Shown: positions 36,721 through 48,800, counted from the stretch's first letter. The stretch: 64,000 bases of DNA from Megaleporinus macrocephalus (GCA_021613375.1 CM038703.1:18908694-18972693), one strand, 5' to 3'. The notes: generated by a model from the letters alone, not told the origin. Numbers and translations: made by a program.

Positions 36721-38135
36721 CAAAGTTCAACAAGTTCCCTTATGTGCCAAGACCGCTGTTCTAGTTAGAGCTCACAGAAAAATCATTATTATCTTTAAAA
36801 ACCACATCAGGTCACAATCAAAACCTTCCAGACAGCAGCAAAATGCTTCTTTCTCTACAGTCAATGCAACTTGAGCTATGGATCATGTCAATTTGTGGCT
36901 TGGAACAGATTATTATATGTTAGTGTCAAATACAAGTGAGATTAGCTAAACAATTAAACAACTTTGTCCGTACACAATGCATTTTAAGGATCACTAAAGA
37001 GACCTTTCATTTGCTGCATTAAAAAAAGCACTGCTGTTTCCTGCTTAAAGCAGGGGAGATTTTTCTGGCTCTCTTAGGTAGTAGCTGTATGTGCTAGCAT
37101 CAGCAGCTCAACTCAGACAGGAAGGCAATAAACTCCCAATGCAGTCTAATCTAGAGTGCTGCTTTATTCGATTCTGCCTCTGATTTAAATACACCAGAAT
37201 ATGACTTGATTGTGAAGGGGAGCAGAAACATTCTATCCGTCAACCTTGACATGATGTCTTTTCTGAAAACTGGAAGCCGTCCCGCCAGACAATTAATCTG
37301 ATTTGAAATGTATGGCACGGCCCCAGACGCTTATGTGAATGGTTATCGATTTACTGCAGCCTACACATCCATATTCTTCCCCTAGACGCTGAATATGCAT
37401 GTCAGTTAATAACTCTCAATTGGCTTGCATGCCATATTGTATGCACGTGTGTAGGTCTCTCTCTCTCTCTTTCTTTCGGTTTGTCTCTCTTTCTCTCCCT
37501 CCCTCTCTCTCTCTTTCTCTATGTGTCTGCATGTTGTGTGTATGTATGTGTGATTTGGTGTCATTATAGGGTCTAGAACAGTAGCATGTTAAATTTCTTG
37601 ATCCCCTTATTGTTCATTGTTCAAGACTTGACACAGAACACATGTATTCCCAATGAATTTACATTACTTTCCAATGTTTTTCACTTGTTTATATGATGCA
37701 GTATATAAACACAGTTACAGTTTTAAAATGCACCATTCACTCCTCAATCTATACAGTCCACATAAGGAAACAGCCTGTTTTGAATTGTTTTTAGCTACCA
37801 CAGTTTAGCCCTCCCCATTCATGTCATAGTCACAATACTTGCTGATTATTGTAGTTTTATAATTTCTCCTCGCACCCCTATATTTGTAAAGTACAAGTCA
37901 AATGCACTCTTTGTCCTGTTATCTTACTATTAGAGGTTAAAAATATTCAGTAGTGACGCAACCTGATAACTTTAAGTTTAAAAACTGTAATGCAGTAAAA
38001 TTGAATACAGCCAAATCTCTGTATTTATCCTAGCAAGTGCTAAAGTATACATGTATTCTGTTTAGGAATGCACATTGACTAACACTGATAATTTGAGTAT
38101 TTGCAGGAGTTCCAGTTAAATGGCCAAAATGGATG
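36721..38135. other. Intergenic sequence with CNE-like part and CT tract
   Basis: 37130-37445 looks CNE-like, with homeodomain cores and ATATGCATG. It is followed by a CT tract (37456-37520). 37710-37840 shares words with the TTAA-flanked element at 46053 (for example a GTTTAGCCCT-type word in inverse) and may be a decayed relative. No gene. Confidence 0.4.
37456..37520. repeat. (CT)n-rich microsatellite
   Basis: Pyrimidine tract of CT units with CTTT interruptions, followed by TGTGTATG repeats. Confidence 0.85.
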
Positions 38136-38338
38136 TACACTGTAAAAAGTGCTTTATTGATACAACATAAAAAATACTTCATGTGGTAACAAGCAATTAA
38201 ACTAGAAAAAACTGTTTGAATGAACAAATGATTCTTTCAATCCAAGTCGTTTTTGAGTCTACTAAAACTAGTTTAATTGCTTGTTACCACGTGAAGTAAT
38301 TTTTAAGGTTGTACCAACAAGTTACTTTTTACAGTGTA
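38136..38338. mobile_element. Foldback MITE with TACACTGTAAAAAGT ends
   Basis: The ends are exact 15-bp inverted repeats, TACACTGTAAAAAGT and its complement. Inverted similarity continues inward: TTCATGTGGTAACAAGCAAT on the left against TTGCTTGTTACCACGTGAA on the right, so nearly the whole 203 bp can fold on itself. If the outer TA on each side is the duplicated target, this is a Tc1/mariner-type MITE. No coding capacity. A diverged second copy lies about 150 bp downstream. Confidence 0.8.
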
Positions 38339-38489
38339 GTCGTGGAGCTGGAGGCTTGCTCTTTTAGTGTTAAGCAGAACACTTACAGGCTAAGCACCAG
38401 CTAATATTAAAATGTCAAAGACATAAATACAGTGGAATCTGAGTTCCTAACTTGTGATTATTAATAGTTAGAAAACTTGGTATAACGTT

Positions 38490-38664
38490 AAAAAATGCAT
38501 TGTGTGTTAACAAAAAATGTGTTTTATTTAACCTTAAAAAGTAGTTTAAATGAACTTTTCTTTTAATTAAAGCAATCGTTTGAGTTAAATAAAATGAGTT
38601 TAACTGCTTGTTACCACATAAGCCATTATTTCAGGTTTCACCAACAAAGCTTTTTTTTACACTG
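38490..38664. mobile_element. Diverged second copy of the foldback MITE
   Basis: 38595-38664 matches the right arm of the element at 38136-38338: GAGTTTAACTGCTTGTTACCAC, then CCATTATTTCAGGTT, then a T run and ACACTG. The left half is more decayed; TTTAACCTTAAAAAGTAG at 38527-38544 may be its inner part. The left boundary is approximate. Confidence 0.5.
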
Positions 38665-39546
38665 CAACTTCCATTCCATTCCAGATTGGCACATATGTAT
38701 TACACATACAACACAAGCAAAGCCATAATAATCCTGCTGACCATAAAAGCATGCCATGGAATTGATATCAGTATCTGAATACTGCCACCCTGGATATTTG
38801 AGTACCTGTGCACATCCCCAGCACTGTCACATCGTTAAAAGAGCAATTACAGCCCTTTCTTAGAATAGTGCATTGGTGCTTATCAATCACACCACAGAGT
38901 AAGCATCACATTACAGCTTCTACATGCACTCTACATAACCCCTGATTGAGGGGTCCATAGCCCCTCTCCATGCAGCCAGCCTTAAGGCTCTTTTGGTGTG
39001 TGATGTTGTGTATAATTTAGTTAAAGAAAGAGTACAGTGTGATTAACTATAATCTTTTGTTTATTTTGTTTTCATGGGGAGAGATCCGGGGTGGGGGTGT
39101 GTATGGGTTGCCAATAAGAGGGTGAGGAGGGGGATTTGTAATTTTGATGACTGACTGAATTATTCATGAACACATTTGCTTATTTTATTCATCTATCTAT
39201 ACACAAAACACAATCAGGGTTGCAATACCAAAAAATAAAAAAAAATCTTCCAATGTATTGTTAAGGTAGGAATAGTATGTAAGTCAATTTGGCTTTTTGA
39301 CAAGAAGGCAAACTCTTTGACAGAATGACTTCTAAATCGGCTGTGTTTAAGGAATGTGACAGATCACTGCAGTCTTTCTGCAGTTAATTTAGATGAATGC
39401 TTTAGAGTGTAGGACCCTTTAAGTCAAAGAGGTCTGGAATGTTAAGCAGCTAATGACAATGGGAGTGAAGCATGATGTGTCATGACATGACATGAAACAA
39501 CTCCTAATGTACTTTTAACATATCATTAACAGCTGCACCAAAAATA
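38665..39546. other. Intergenic sequence, nothing recognised
   Basis: Ordinary sequence with a G-rich patch at 39087-39101 and a short GACAT repeat near 39480. Confidence 0.5.
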
Positions 39547-39873
39547 CTAGTGAGTGTCATGTGTCATCAAACACATAAAAACAAAACAGACCGCAACCAT
39601 CAGAACAATCACTAAAGCCGTTTCACCCATTTCATCTCCTGGAGTTGTTAGGCTCTTGATGTGCTTCACTTTGATCTGAAAGCTGACACAGATTCGCTCA
39701 GGGTAAAACGGAATCATGCCTTCAATGTCACACGCATTTCCAAGAGGTTTGACAAAGTAAGCAATCAATCTGCTCTTTGGTGCTGACAGAGCACCACCCT
39801 GATCCTCCCCACCACTTTCAACCCTCCTCGAAGTCTCGACAGTGGAATAAACTGCTGTCATGCCAGAGCTTGT
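39547..39873 (-). CDS. Unrecognised open frame with C-terminal hydrophobic segment
   Basis: The open frame extends to GTG at 39894, but the first ATG is ten or so codons inside it, hence the approximate start. It encodes about 105 residues: a Ser/Thr/Gly-rich first half, a basic stretch (KVKHIKSL) and a hydrophobic segment near the C-terminus (ALVIVLMVAVCFVFMCLM) that could span a membrane. I recognise no family. Codon use looks somewhat gene-like, but the length is compatible with chance and no splice acceptor or upstream exon is evident. It may be a pseudogene fragment. It lies about 190 bp downstream, on the same strand, of the frame at 40082-40309. Confidence 0.15.
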   Translation of the reverse strand, partial: TSSGMTAVYSTVETSRRVESGGEDQGGALSAPKSRLIAYFVKPLGNACDIEGMIPFYPERICVSFQIKVKHIKSLTTPGDEMGETALVIVLMVAVCFVFMCLMTHDTH

Positions 39874-40081
39874 GCTGGAGCCAACAGTGAACACGACAGA
39901 GGTCTCTGGCGATCTAGCGTCCTAATTCACACATAAGGAGCTTGTGAACTTCAAATCCTGCGGTTAATAACTAGCATCGCGCTTTCATTTCCTCCAAATG
40001 ACTTTGCCCTGGAAAGTTGTCATGATGACCTGTCGACAAAACGCTAACACTATGGAAAGATGTGACACACAAGGCCTTTAA

Positions 40082-40309
40082 CTAACCATCAGAGAGACCA
40101 GTGCATAGCACATTTATCAAACACAGTCTTTTCCCTGCAGCTACACAGAGACCCGGCCAGGCCCTGAGTTGACAGCGGCAGCTTCGGAGTGCAGAATTAC
40201 ACAGGGAAAAGTCAGAGGGGCAGTTTCTCACACTAAAGAAACAACTGGCCACTGCTTTGCGCTTAAGGGCTGCCGGGAGTGCTGCTACAACACTTAGAGC
40301 CCGCAGCAT
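40082..40309 (-). CDS. Unrecognised open frame with presequence-like N-terminus
   Basis: A 75-codon frame starting at a fair ATG context (AAG before ATG). Its first 26 residues are hydrophobic/basic without acids (MLRALSVVAAL, then ALKRKAV), like a mitochondrial targeting presequence. The rest is cysteine- and arginine-rich with no recognised domain. An RFX/X-box-like site lies about 90 bp upstream (40400-40413) and the segment is GC-rich, so a first exon is conceivable. Equally it may be chance in a CNE-like block. No donor site was confirmed. Confidence 0.15.
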   Translation of the reverse strand: MLRALSVVAALPAALKRKAVASCFFSVRNCPSDFSLCNSALRSCRCQLRAWPGLCVAAGKRLCLINVLCTGLSDG

Positions 40310-40399
40310 CTTTGCACCTCCCAGGACCCTGAACTCAAACTCTATAAACTACAGTCAGCAGGCAACCACTTGAGGTTGCAGCTATTCTTCCTTAGCTTG

Positions 40400-40413
40400 G
40401 TTGTCATGGAAAT
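40400..40413 (-). promoter_or_regulatory. X-box-like (RFX) site
   Basis: GTTGTCATGGAAAT differs at few positions from the RFX consensus GTTGCCATGGAAAC. It lies upstream of the minus-strand frame at 40082-40309. Confidence 0.3.
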
Positions 40414-40420
40414 GTTATAA

Positions 40421-41244
40421 TACAATTTCTATAAGAACTGCAAAAATTAACCGGAGGGTTGCACCTGAGTTCTAATTCATTTCAGTAGCCTGATCTACTA
40501 GTAGACTGTAGAGTTTTATTTTGCTAAAAAAATAATAACCAGACAATGTTCATATTGATAACTATACATTTACACTAAAACATTTTCTAATAATAATTTT
40601 ATAGCATTACTTACAATAATGGACAAGAACAAATGTTAGTATTGTACATAACAGATGGAGGAACATTTAATTCTGTATATTGTGTTACTGTTTTCTTTTG
40701 TGTCGTCTCAAACTGAATAACATCCTCAAGCAGACTACACTGACTACATTTGTTGAATGCCTCTAGAAATTATGTTGTGCATAATAGATCCCCAAACAAC
40801 ATAATACAGAAGAACAGATTACCTCTCAAAAAAGTTAATTTGGCCCAATAAAACAAATAACAAACAATTATGCTCTTTCACTTATAATTATTGATCAACA
40901 AGATCCAACATTAAGCTTTTTTGGCAGATGTATGTGAATATCCAGATTTAACAATTTGGCAAAGGAGACAATTTAAGTCAGGAGATTCAATCAATAGTTA
41001 ATAAGGTGTGAGTGTGGCTGATCCTACCCTGGCTATCGGACTATCAACGTCCGAACGTCCGGACGTCCAGACTATCAACGTCCAAACTTTAACACGCACA
41101 TTTGTTAATGTATGTCATGTCTTAGTCAAATGAGTCAGTAAACATTTCATTAGGCTGTCAGTTTCCAAAAAATTCTGACGAGTTTGGACCTAACCACTGG
41201 TAGATAACTGACACATGGAAGTAATTCAACACCCATACTTTTTA
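40421..41244. other. AT-rich intergenic sequence with a small CpG-bearing repeat
   Basis: No gene. At 41039-41086 the word ACTATCAACGTCC occurs twice around a perfect 12-bp palindrome, ACGTCCGGACGT (41056-41067), an unusually CpG-rich patch in AT-rich DNA. Confidence 0.5.
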
Positions 41245-41700
41245 CCCTTCCCTGGAGTGGTCATCCATCAAACATGACTTCAAGACTAAGGCTTAGAATA
41301 TCCTGGTAGATCACAAAGAACCCCAACATCTAACAATCTGCAGACTTTTTTTACACTAGTTAATGTCAGTGTTAATGAATCCACCATCAGGCAAACACTG
41401 AACAAGAATAGCATGGGACGGTAGGATGAAGAGTACCTCTGATCAAATAATATCAATAGGATCTTAATGGCTTAAACAAGAGATGTTATGTTTGGCAAAA
41501 CAGGATATTGCATTCCAGCATCAGAACCTCATCCCTAATTTGAAGCATAGTGGTAGCAGTATGATTTGGGGCTGTTTTGTTGCTACTGGACCAGAACAGT
41601 TTGCCATCATTTAATGGAGCTATGAATTCTGGATAGTATCAAGAAACCCAAGAGAAGAATGTTAGGACATCCATATGTGAACTGAACCTCAACAGTAGGG
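41245..41700 (+). pseudogene. Tc1-like transposase relic, internally deleted
   Basis: Nucleotide order follows a common fish Tc1-like transposase gene: CCCTGGAGTGGTC, then GAATCCACCATCAGGC-AACACTGAAC, a gap, GTTATGTTTGG, GCATTCCAGCATCAGAACC, a GGTAGCAGTATG...GGGGCTGTTTTG box, and GCCATCATTTAATGGAGC. The segment carrying the first catalytic Asp appears to be deleted, and frames are broken throughout. Termini and target duplication were not found. Confidence 0.8.
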
Positions 41701-42860
41701 GGTATCATGGACGTTCACAATATAATATTTGCATGTTATAGCAGACAGATATATATAGCACTCAGAACTATAAATACAAATGCACATAATTTCAGCATTA
41801 TTGCCTACATATGTGTCCAAACTCTGAATACTAGCTTTTAATGAGGAGCTCAGAAAGTTGAAATTGTGTTGGCCAAGTTGGAATGTTTCCAAGAGCACAC
41901 CTTTGAGACACTCCAACCATTGTATGCCTAGTTTTAGGAGATGGAGATAGTTCCAAACCTATCCACAGAATCTTTAATTAGCTGCATTTCCTTCCTGTCT
42001 AAACCCTCCCACGGTTTGTGCAATCCTCCCTCAAACCCATATGTATTATGTATTCAATGTAATCATTTGCATTTTCCATGGCCACATTAGCTAACCTAAC
42101 AGTTTCCTGCACAAAAATATATGTCTTCTGTACAAAAGCTTAGTACACTTGAGGCTTTGTATGTCACAAACATGTTTTGTACATAACGATTCTCGCTGCT
42201 AAAGGATGTTGAATTGAGGTTATTTCCGAGTCACAGATGTAATTAATTCACCGATAGAACAGTTTTATCACAGAGGCAATATTCTGCATGGATTAATCTA
42301 TATCATTATCACTTATAATCACCCAAGCATTGGGAACCCTTAATGAGCTCTACCGGGATGTGTCTCAGTCTCACATCACACCTGGAAAACAGAAGAAATA
42401 CACTTTTGCTAAGAACTTTGAATTGTGCAAACAAAGATAAATGGTACGACCACACCCTGGGATCAAAACCCAGCTACACACAATTTAAAATAACGTATGT
42501 CACAGGAGAGAAAAACCTCATCTAACAATTTAGAAGGAAAGGCTTTTTGCAAAATGGTTGAGGGAGCACAAATATATTGGATTTTAATACCAAAAGATCT
42601 TAGCAGAGCTCTTTACACGCACACGCACGCACACGCCCGTACAGACACAAACGCCCATCAAGACTTCAAAGAATGAATTGATTAGTTCAGCCATCTCCAG
42701 TCGGATTGTCACCCTGCATACAGAGATGGGGCGACATGAAAAGCTACATCAAATACAACAACTGCATTGCCTACTACTTGTCAGACACATGGTTTACGAC
42801 TGTGAACATGCTAAGACCACAGTAACTAGTGGAGAAGGTAAATGGTGTGAAATCAAGATT
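41701..42860. other. Intergenic sequence, nothing gene-like
   Basis: Ordinary sequence with a short ACACGC-type repeat at 42614-42640. No gene was recognised. Confidence 0.5.
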
Positions 42861-44142
42861 AAAACGTGTCCAAAAATACTCCCTTTTCCCTCAGAGCTGA
42901 TTAGAGTGCCATGCCACCCCTCTGGGGTATTTGGGTAGGAATGCAGATTAGGAAGATTACAAGGAATGAATGCCTTTCTTGATTTCCAAATTAATCACTT
43001 GTGAATGAAAATGACCTCATTTGTCATTATTTCCATTGAAATGGTGAGTGATGTTTTTCTTTCTGTCTTTTAATCAGCCAGTTTTACACTGTGGTTGAGA
43101 TAACAAGCCCAACAATGCAAAGTCTTTATCGTCAATAAAGAGAAATTATTGTTCTATTTGCGCCAGAAACTGCCACCGGTAATGGAAGCAGCCAAGAAGA
43201 CTGTATTAATGTCTGATGCCGTTAATGACTATGGCTTAATCATTTTGATAATTATATGAAAATTACATGAGGCACTTCAAAATCAAAGACACCCAAGCAA
43301 CAACAGCTCCTGAGGGACATAAGAGTCCAGAGTCCATCTGTTAGGCCTAAGCAGTGAAAAGCCTAGAATGCATAATCTACCTGCCCGTGGTCATGTTATG
43401 TGTGCTAACAGCCGTGATTCAATCAGTCGTAATTGCTCTCATTAGAGCGAGAACAATACTCTTAATAGACGCTGCTGACAACATTCGAGAGATTAGCATC
43501 TAGTTGTTCGTCCCTCTTTACCAAAGTCCCACCTTTGATAGCTGCGTATGAAGTCTTAATTGAATCACTGTGGGGGTTTTTTAAACACTGAAAACTGTTT
43601 TGAAAGTTACGTTTCCGCAGGTCAACCTGACAGTGTCACATTTAGCCCGTACAATTACTTTCCTACGCCTCCACAATTCCACACGAACAAAACGCTTTAT
43701 TTTTTCTTGCTTTGTTTGTTCTGGAATGATCTTACATCTTAGGGATTCTATTTCGAGGTCTGTCAATGTATGCACCATATGCCTACCTCAGGCTTTAACT
43801 GCCTTATTGCATGAATCTATTTGCCCAGAGCCAAGAAGAAGTGATGCCATGCCAATGCTGCAGCCCTGCTAACTCTTCCCAGGTGTGAGAAAGTGAGATT
43901 TAACAGATGCATGCACGCAGGGCACCCACTTACAAAAGTGCAGCTTTTGACTCCAGTCGCTTTTTCGTGTCTTTGAAACACCATTAGCCTTTATCAGTGC
44001 CTCACTCAATGTTCTGTATTCATGTCGTGCCCGACAACAACCAGTGTAAAAGCCCGACGACACTTGTCATAGGACAATGCACATGGAACTGAACGTCAGC
44101 ACTATCGCTCTGATAATACACACTGCACTCACAATTTATTGG

Positions 44143-44163
44143 ACACACACACACACACACACA
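44143..44163. repeat. (AC)n microsatellite
   Basis: About ten AC units immediately beside a transposon-like end. Confidence 0.9.
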
Positions 44164-44164
44164 T

Positions 44165-44192
44165 ACAGCACTGTGCAAAAGTCATAGGCACC
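44165..44192. mobile_element. Solo Tc1-type terminal repeat
   Basis: CAGCACTGTGCAAAAGTCAT followed by AGGCACC resembles the ends of the MITE at 10028-10477. No matching inverse end was found downstream, so this is either a truncated element or one whose other end has decayed. Confidence 0.45.
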
Positions 44193-45460
44193 AAAACACA
44201 TTGTTAAAATCCATTTGTCTAGGCAATAAGTGTGATTAAGTTTGCTCCCTGGTTTCTTCTGGAAGGCTCCAAGAGGCCACAGTTAATAAAGGGCTGCCGC
44301 AAGGACAATTTTGGAAGTGGTTAAACAAACATATTGACGTACTGTTTGACATTTGTATCATTTGTATTCCAATATTAATGTTTTTTTTCTGAGTAAGTAA
44401 GTACCGAGATACATATCTCTTTAACTGTAATTTTCTATGGTGCTTGAAGCTGTGGCCGAATACTATGTTTCTCCACAGTCTGAACAAAATATTGTATCTC
44501 TAAAATGGTAACTTCGCAGGCTTTGAACAGACGTTAATGGAACAAGACCTTATCCTAAGAAATTCAGGACATTTTCTATTCCATTCATCATGACATTTTG
44601 ACACAATGTGCCCAGTGGCATTTTCAAATCGTGTGAAAAAGGACATATGTATCAAGCTGTCATGGGCTCAAATTTGTATAAAGACTTGTATAAGTAAATC
44701 AAATCCACCTGCTAGTCCTCTGAACAGGAGCTACCCTGAAACAGAAGGTGACTTTGAATAAAGGCTTTAACATCATCATTGTCATAATTTGAGTGATTTT
44801 ATTGTTGTTTTAAATTAAAAACTTTAAGGCTTTCTGTTAGACGTCAATGTATGTATAAATATACACACCCACACACATTGCACAAACCCACCTCAAGCAC
44901 AAAACAGATGTGTACAGAACTTCTTCCCAATCACAGGGAAGGTCATGCGGCCAGTCACCATTAAGCTCTAAGCCATCCCGTTTTACAGCAGCACAATTAA
45001 AAATGAATGAGAACTCACCTCCGCATTTCATTAGCCAAGGCGCAAATTTACGATAAATCGAAATACATACGGATAAATAACGAGCAATCCAATAGTCGCT
45101 ACAATGGGAAGGCTTTGTTTATGGGCCTCAGTAAGAATATCTGTATTCACTCCGAAGAGAGCCAGGAAAAGCAGCAATATATATCACTGACATTTAAAGC
45201 ATGGGTGAGGAGCGGGGAAGGTAACTTCTGCATCTGAAGTTCTGACGACGGGGTCATTTGTATTCACGGGGCAGTGGAAGCATAAGCCAAGCATTATGAG
45301 ACTTTCGTGGCCCAGAAAATTTGTGCAGATTTGACACCTTAGATTAAAAAGCCAAAAGCTACTTCTGAACAGACAATTCTGACAGTAGTCTGACCGGCAT
45401 GTTAAATGTTTCAGTGTGAGTTCTGACTTCACAGTGATCTGGGGAGCTTGAAGCCATGCT

Positions 45461-46052
45461 TCACAGCGTACAGCAATTAGAGGAGCTGTGCCTCTTAGAG
45501 GATAACGGTAAAAAATTCATGCAACATCCTGCTCCAACATGACTTACACAGCTATTCTTCTCCAATAAACTTTACACCATATCTTGTTTCAAAACACTGG
45601 CAGATGCAGGAGGATATCAAAGTCATGTTGCAGCTATGTCATTTTTTAAAGATGCATCAAAGATAAACAACTTTGGACGCTTTATCAACAATTCCAGGGA
45701 GAAAAATGGGGGGTCCGAAATCTCCACGTGTAAAAGGTTCCCTAAAATACTGCCGATTAAGCCTGATTTTTCCAGAGGGTGTAAAATGTTCCACCCAGTT
45801 GAAGGAGCAGATTTTTTTAAAGAGCTTCTTGCATAAGGTTACTGTAGGTGTCCCCAGGGAAATCAAGGCTATTGAATCAGTTTCAAATAGTTTAAGTCAT
45901 CCATGTCTAAGGCACCAGGACAAAGAAAGGGGCTTATCCATGGTCCAAATGACCTCATGCCAATCAGGATAAATGCACTTACAGTGTGTGAGACCGAAAA
46001 GTCCAGATACCGCTCTCTTTTTCCTTAATGATACATGTTTTATTGTACATTC
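45461..46052. other. Intergenic sequence, nothing recognised
   Basis: Overlapping 66-99-codon frames on both strands at 45636-45972 show no domain and are treated as chance. Confidence 0.45.
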
Positions 46053-46554
46053 TTAAAGGCACATTTTCTTGCATTTTATTCTTGAGGTCATATTATAACA
46101 TTGGTGTGGTCTTATGGACCAAAAACATTTTACACTACCATTTTCCAATCTCTTTTTATCCATTCAAAACAGTTTGTTCTTACTTTGGCTTTAAGCTTTA
46201 TTGTGCCTCAAAAAGCAGTACAGACTGAAACACTCCTTATAATGTTCAGTATGAAAGGGCAGAGCTAAACTGTAATAGGTTGAATAGGTGGATGCATGTA
46301 AATGAGCTCTATTCCGATTGGCTTGCCTGTATTGTGTCTCATTCTAATAGAAAAGCAAGACTGAAACACTCAACTTGTGTTATTCATCACAGAAACAAGT
46401 AATATAATACAGGCTGCTGTTGCAGCTTAAGGTGCATAAATGACTATATGGACTGGTAAGTGAACGGCATGTCCTAAAACTATAACAATGTTTACATACT
46501 GCATTAAACACATTTAATAAAAGTAAGGAAAATTCCACAACATGGACCCTTTAA
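46053..46554. mobile_element. TTAA-flanked MITE-like element
   Basis: Bounded on both sides by TTAA (46053-46056 and 46551-46554), with inward ends AGGCACATTTT and, on the opposite strand, AGGGTCCATG, a weak inverted repeat. TTAA target duplication is typical of piggyBac- and Kolobok-type transposons. The interior is non-coding. Words such as ATGTTCAGTATGAAAGGGCAGAG recur at about 56600-56630, indicating a dispersed family. It is non-autonomous; class assignment is tentative. Confidence 0.5.
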
Positions 46555-48800
46555 AAATAAATATTAATAAAATATAATTCTGTGTGAAGAAGCTTTCTAA
46601 AGTTTAAAGAACATCCACATAAATTAAAATTCTATATTAAGTAAGATGCCATTCAGAAACCGGAAGACCCAAACAGAAGACTGGATCTTCTGGAGAAACC
46701 CTATCCATATGGTCACCAGAAGTCGGAAATCACCACAACTAATAATAAGAATAAGTACATGTCCAGATGTCTAGCTTTTCCTAGACATCGAAAAAACCAA
46801 GCCTAATTACTGAAAGCAACAGAATTAAGTGGGCCATGAAGTAACTATGACAACACTGCAACCTGTGGGACGGGACTGCCAATCCTCAAACGATTTGCAT
46901 CCTGTTAAAACAGAACTTCTCTGAAATGCAAATTTTGGCAGCCTCCCGTCTCCATGAAAATTCACTTTATGATGCTCTCCATGACTTTTCTCTGCCCTTA
47001 ATATGATAGCATGTTTCAGTCCAAAGCTCTTTGTGGGTTTCTATTAAAATGCACTTTAGTTTCACTATAATTGCTACAACAGCATAGAAGGTCTGATATA
47101 ACTACGTCGTAGCTAAGGAACATTTGGGTGGCTGTTCTTTAAAAAAGCTTAAGCCGTCATGCTTTCTTTATGTGAGAGAGCTAATTATGAGCACTCAATA
47201 GTCTAAGCACTGCTCTAAGATCTCTACCTTAATGACAGTGCAAGTGCAGTAGCACAAATATCAAACAGCAATGCAAATGAACAGTGCAGGCACATATGGT
47301 TCACTTGGTCTGAGAGCGCATTAGCTTCCAATGAACTGAATATCACAGAACATACAAAATATGTTCATCACTGCTGATAAACATACACTGAAGAAAAAGA
47401 CTCTCTGAATTTACATGAGCCAAATGTGTAAGCTGCATGTGCACCATTGCTGTTTCAGTGTAGCAGGAAAACATTTTGTTTTTCACAGAATAATTATAAA
47501 AGTATCAAGCAATATTTTTTCCCTTTACACATCTCTGCATAAACTTTGATTCTAGCAACTACCATTTATAAATAACTTAGCTGAAAGTGGCATGAGCACC
47601 CCGTAGGCAGGGTTCACGCCACAAATGGAAAACTAAAAGGCCTTGCAAATCAAAGTAAAACATAATTATGTGCTATATAAACCAGACACGTTTTTCATTC
47701 TAAACAAATGAAAACAACACAACAGATGTTATTTACTTTTTTATGATTTTTGTTTTTTACTCAAGCAGAAGAATTAAAGTTTGTGTTCTTAAATATAAAT
47801 AAAGTAATTAATAATTTGTATATACATTTTTTAACAAGGCATCTATTTATTGGAGTTAGAGGTACAAATTCATGAAACTGAGCATGCATTATGGTTTATA
47901 CTAGAACTGCATGTATCATCCACAAAAATCCACCTATCTAGAGCACCCAGACACCTTTTCATGTTTGATATTCTATAAATGATTTGGGTGCCACTTTTAT
48001 AAAATGTTATTCACAAACATTCTTGTTTTTTGGCCCAGCCAGTTCTAATAGTTCCTGTAAGCAAATGGATGTATATTTTTTTCTTTGACACATTGTCCTT
48101 AAGTGCTGGGTCGATGCTATCACTTTCTTTGAAATCCATTATCTCATCTGTTTCTTTTCCTCTATGCTTACTTTAGGAAATACTCAACGTACAGATACCT
48201 TAAAAAATGGCTTTTGTACAGTCACGACCAACTCGTACTTTGTTACTTGCCACCTCTGTACTTAGGTTTGTCACTTGACCAGGGCTCTTCAACTGTACAT
48301 TAATCAGGTCAAAAAACTAATCATTAGAGTTAAAAAATAGTATTGACAAATGTTATTCATGTGCAATCAAAAGACACGTCTGAAGCATACAAAGTCAAAG
48401 TCCTTTGCCAGGGGAATGGATAATCTGACATTGTATTAGTTTTATTTAAGTGATGATCGGTTTTGCATGTGTACATTCAGTCTAACATAACTATACTGCT
48501 GTGTGCACTGCATGCAATACTACTGGCATCAGTGCAGTCTTTGTATTGAGCCCAAATGCAATCTCTAAGGTAACTAAAAATGTCACTGTACTGTTTCTTC
48601 CTTGTTGGCACCAGCCTTTACAAAGCCCTGCAGAAAATGGCCCAATGCCACCGAGCACCAAAAAACTGGCATGAATGTGCATGAACTGGCATGAAAACAG
48701 AGCCCTAGGTGTGGGACTAAGAGCGATCAAAACAAAACGAAAGACACACAGAGCAAGAATCACCCATAACCGAGATACAGCGTTTCTCATGCCTAAAGCA
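46555..48800. other. Intergenic sequence with one hairpin
   Basis: No gene. A perfect 9-bp-arm hairpin, GATGTCTAG-CTTTTC-CTAGACATC, lies at 46766-46789. The rest is AT-rich and unremarkable. Confidence 0.5.

Larger units (their letters stand above)
42861..45460. other. CNE-like block, no gene
   Basis: Motif-rich, mostly unique sequence. 42940-43530 is dense in TAAT/ATTA cores and AACAAT (SOX-type) words, including AACAATGCAAAG (43111-43122), where a SOX-type and an octamer-like word overlap. 44990-45240 has TTTACGATAAAT (CDX/HOX-like) and TTGTTTATG (forkhead-like). A (AC)n microsatellite and a Tc1-type end interrupt it at 44143-44190. The block resembles developmental enhancers, but conservation has not been tested. 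Confidence 0.35.
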
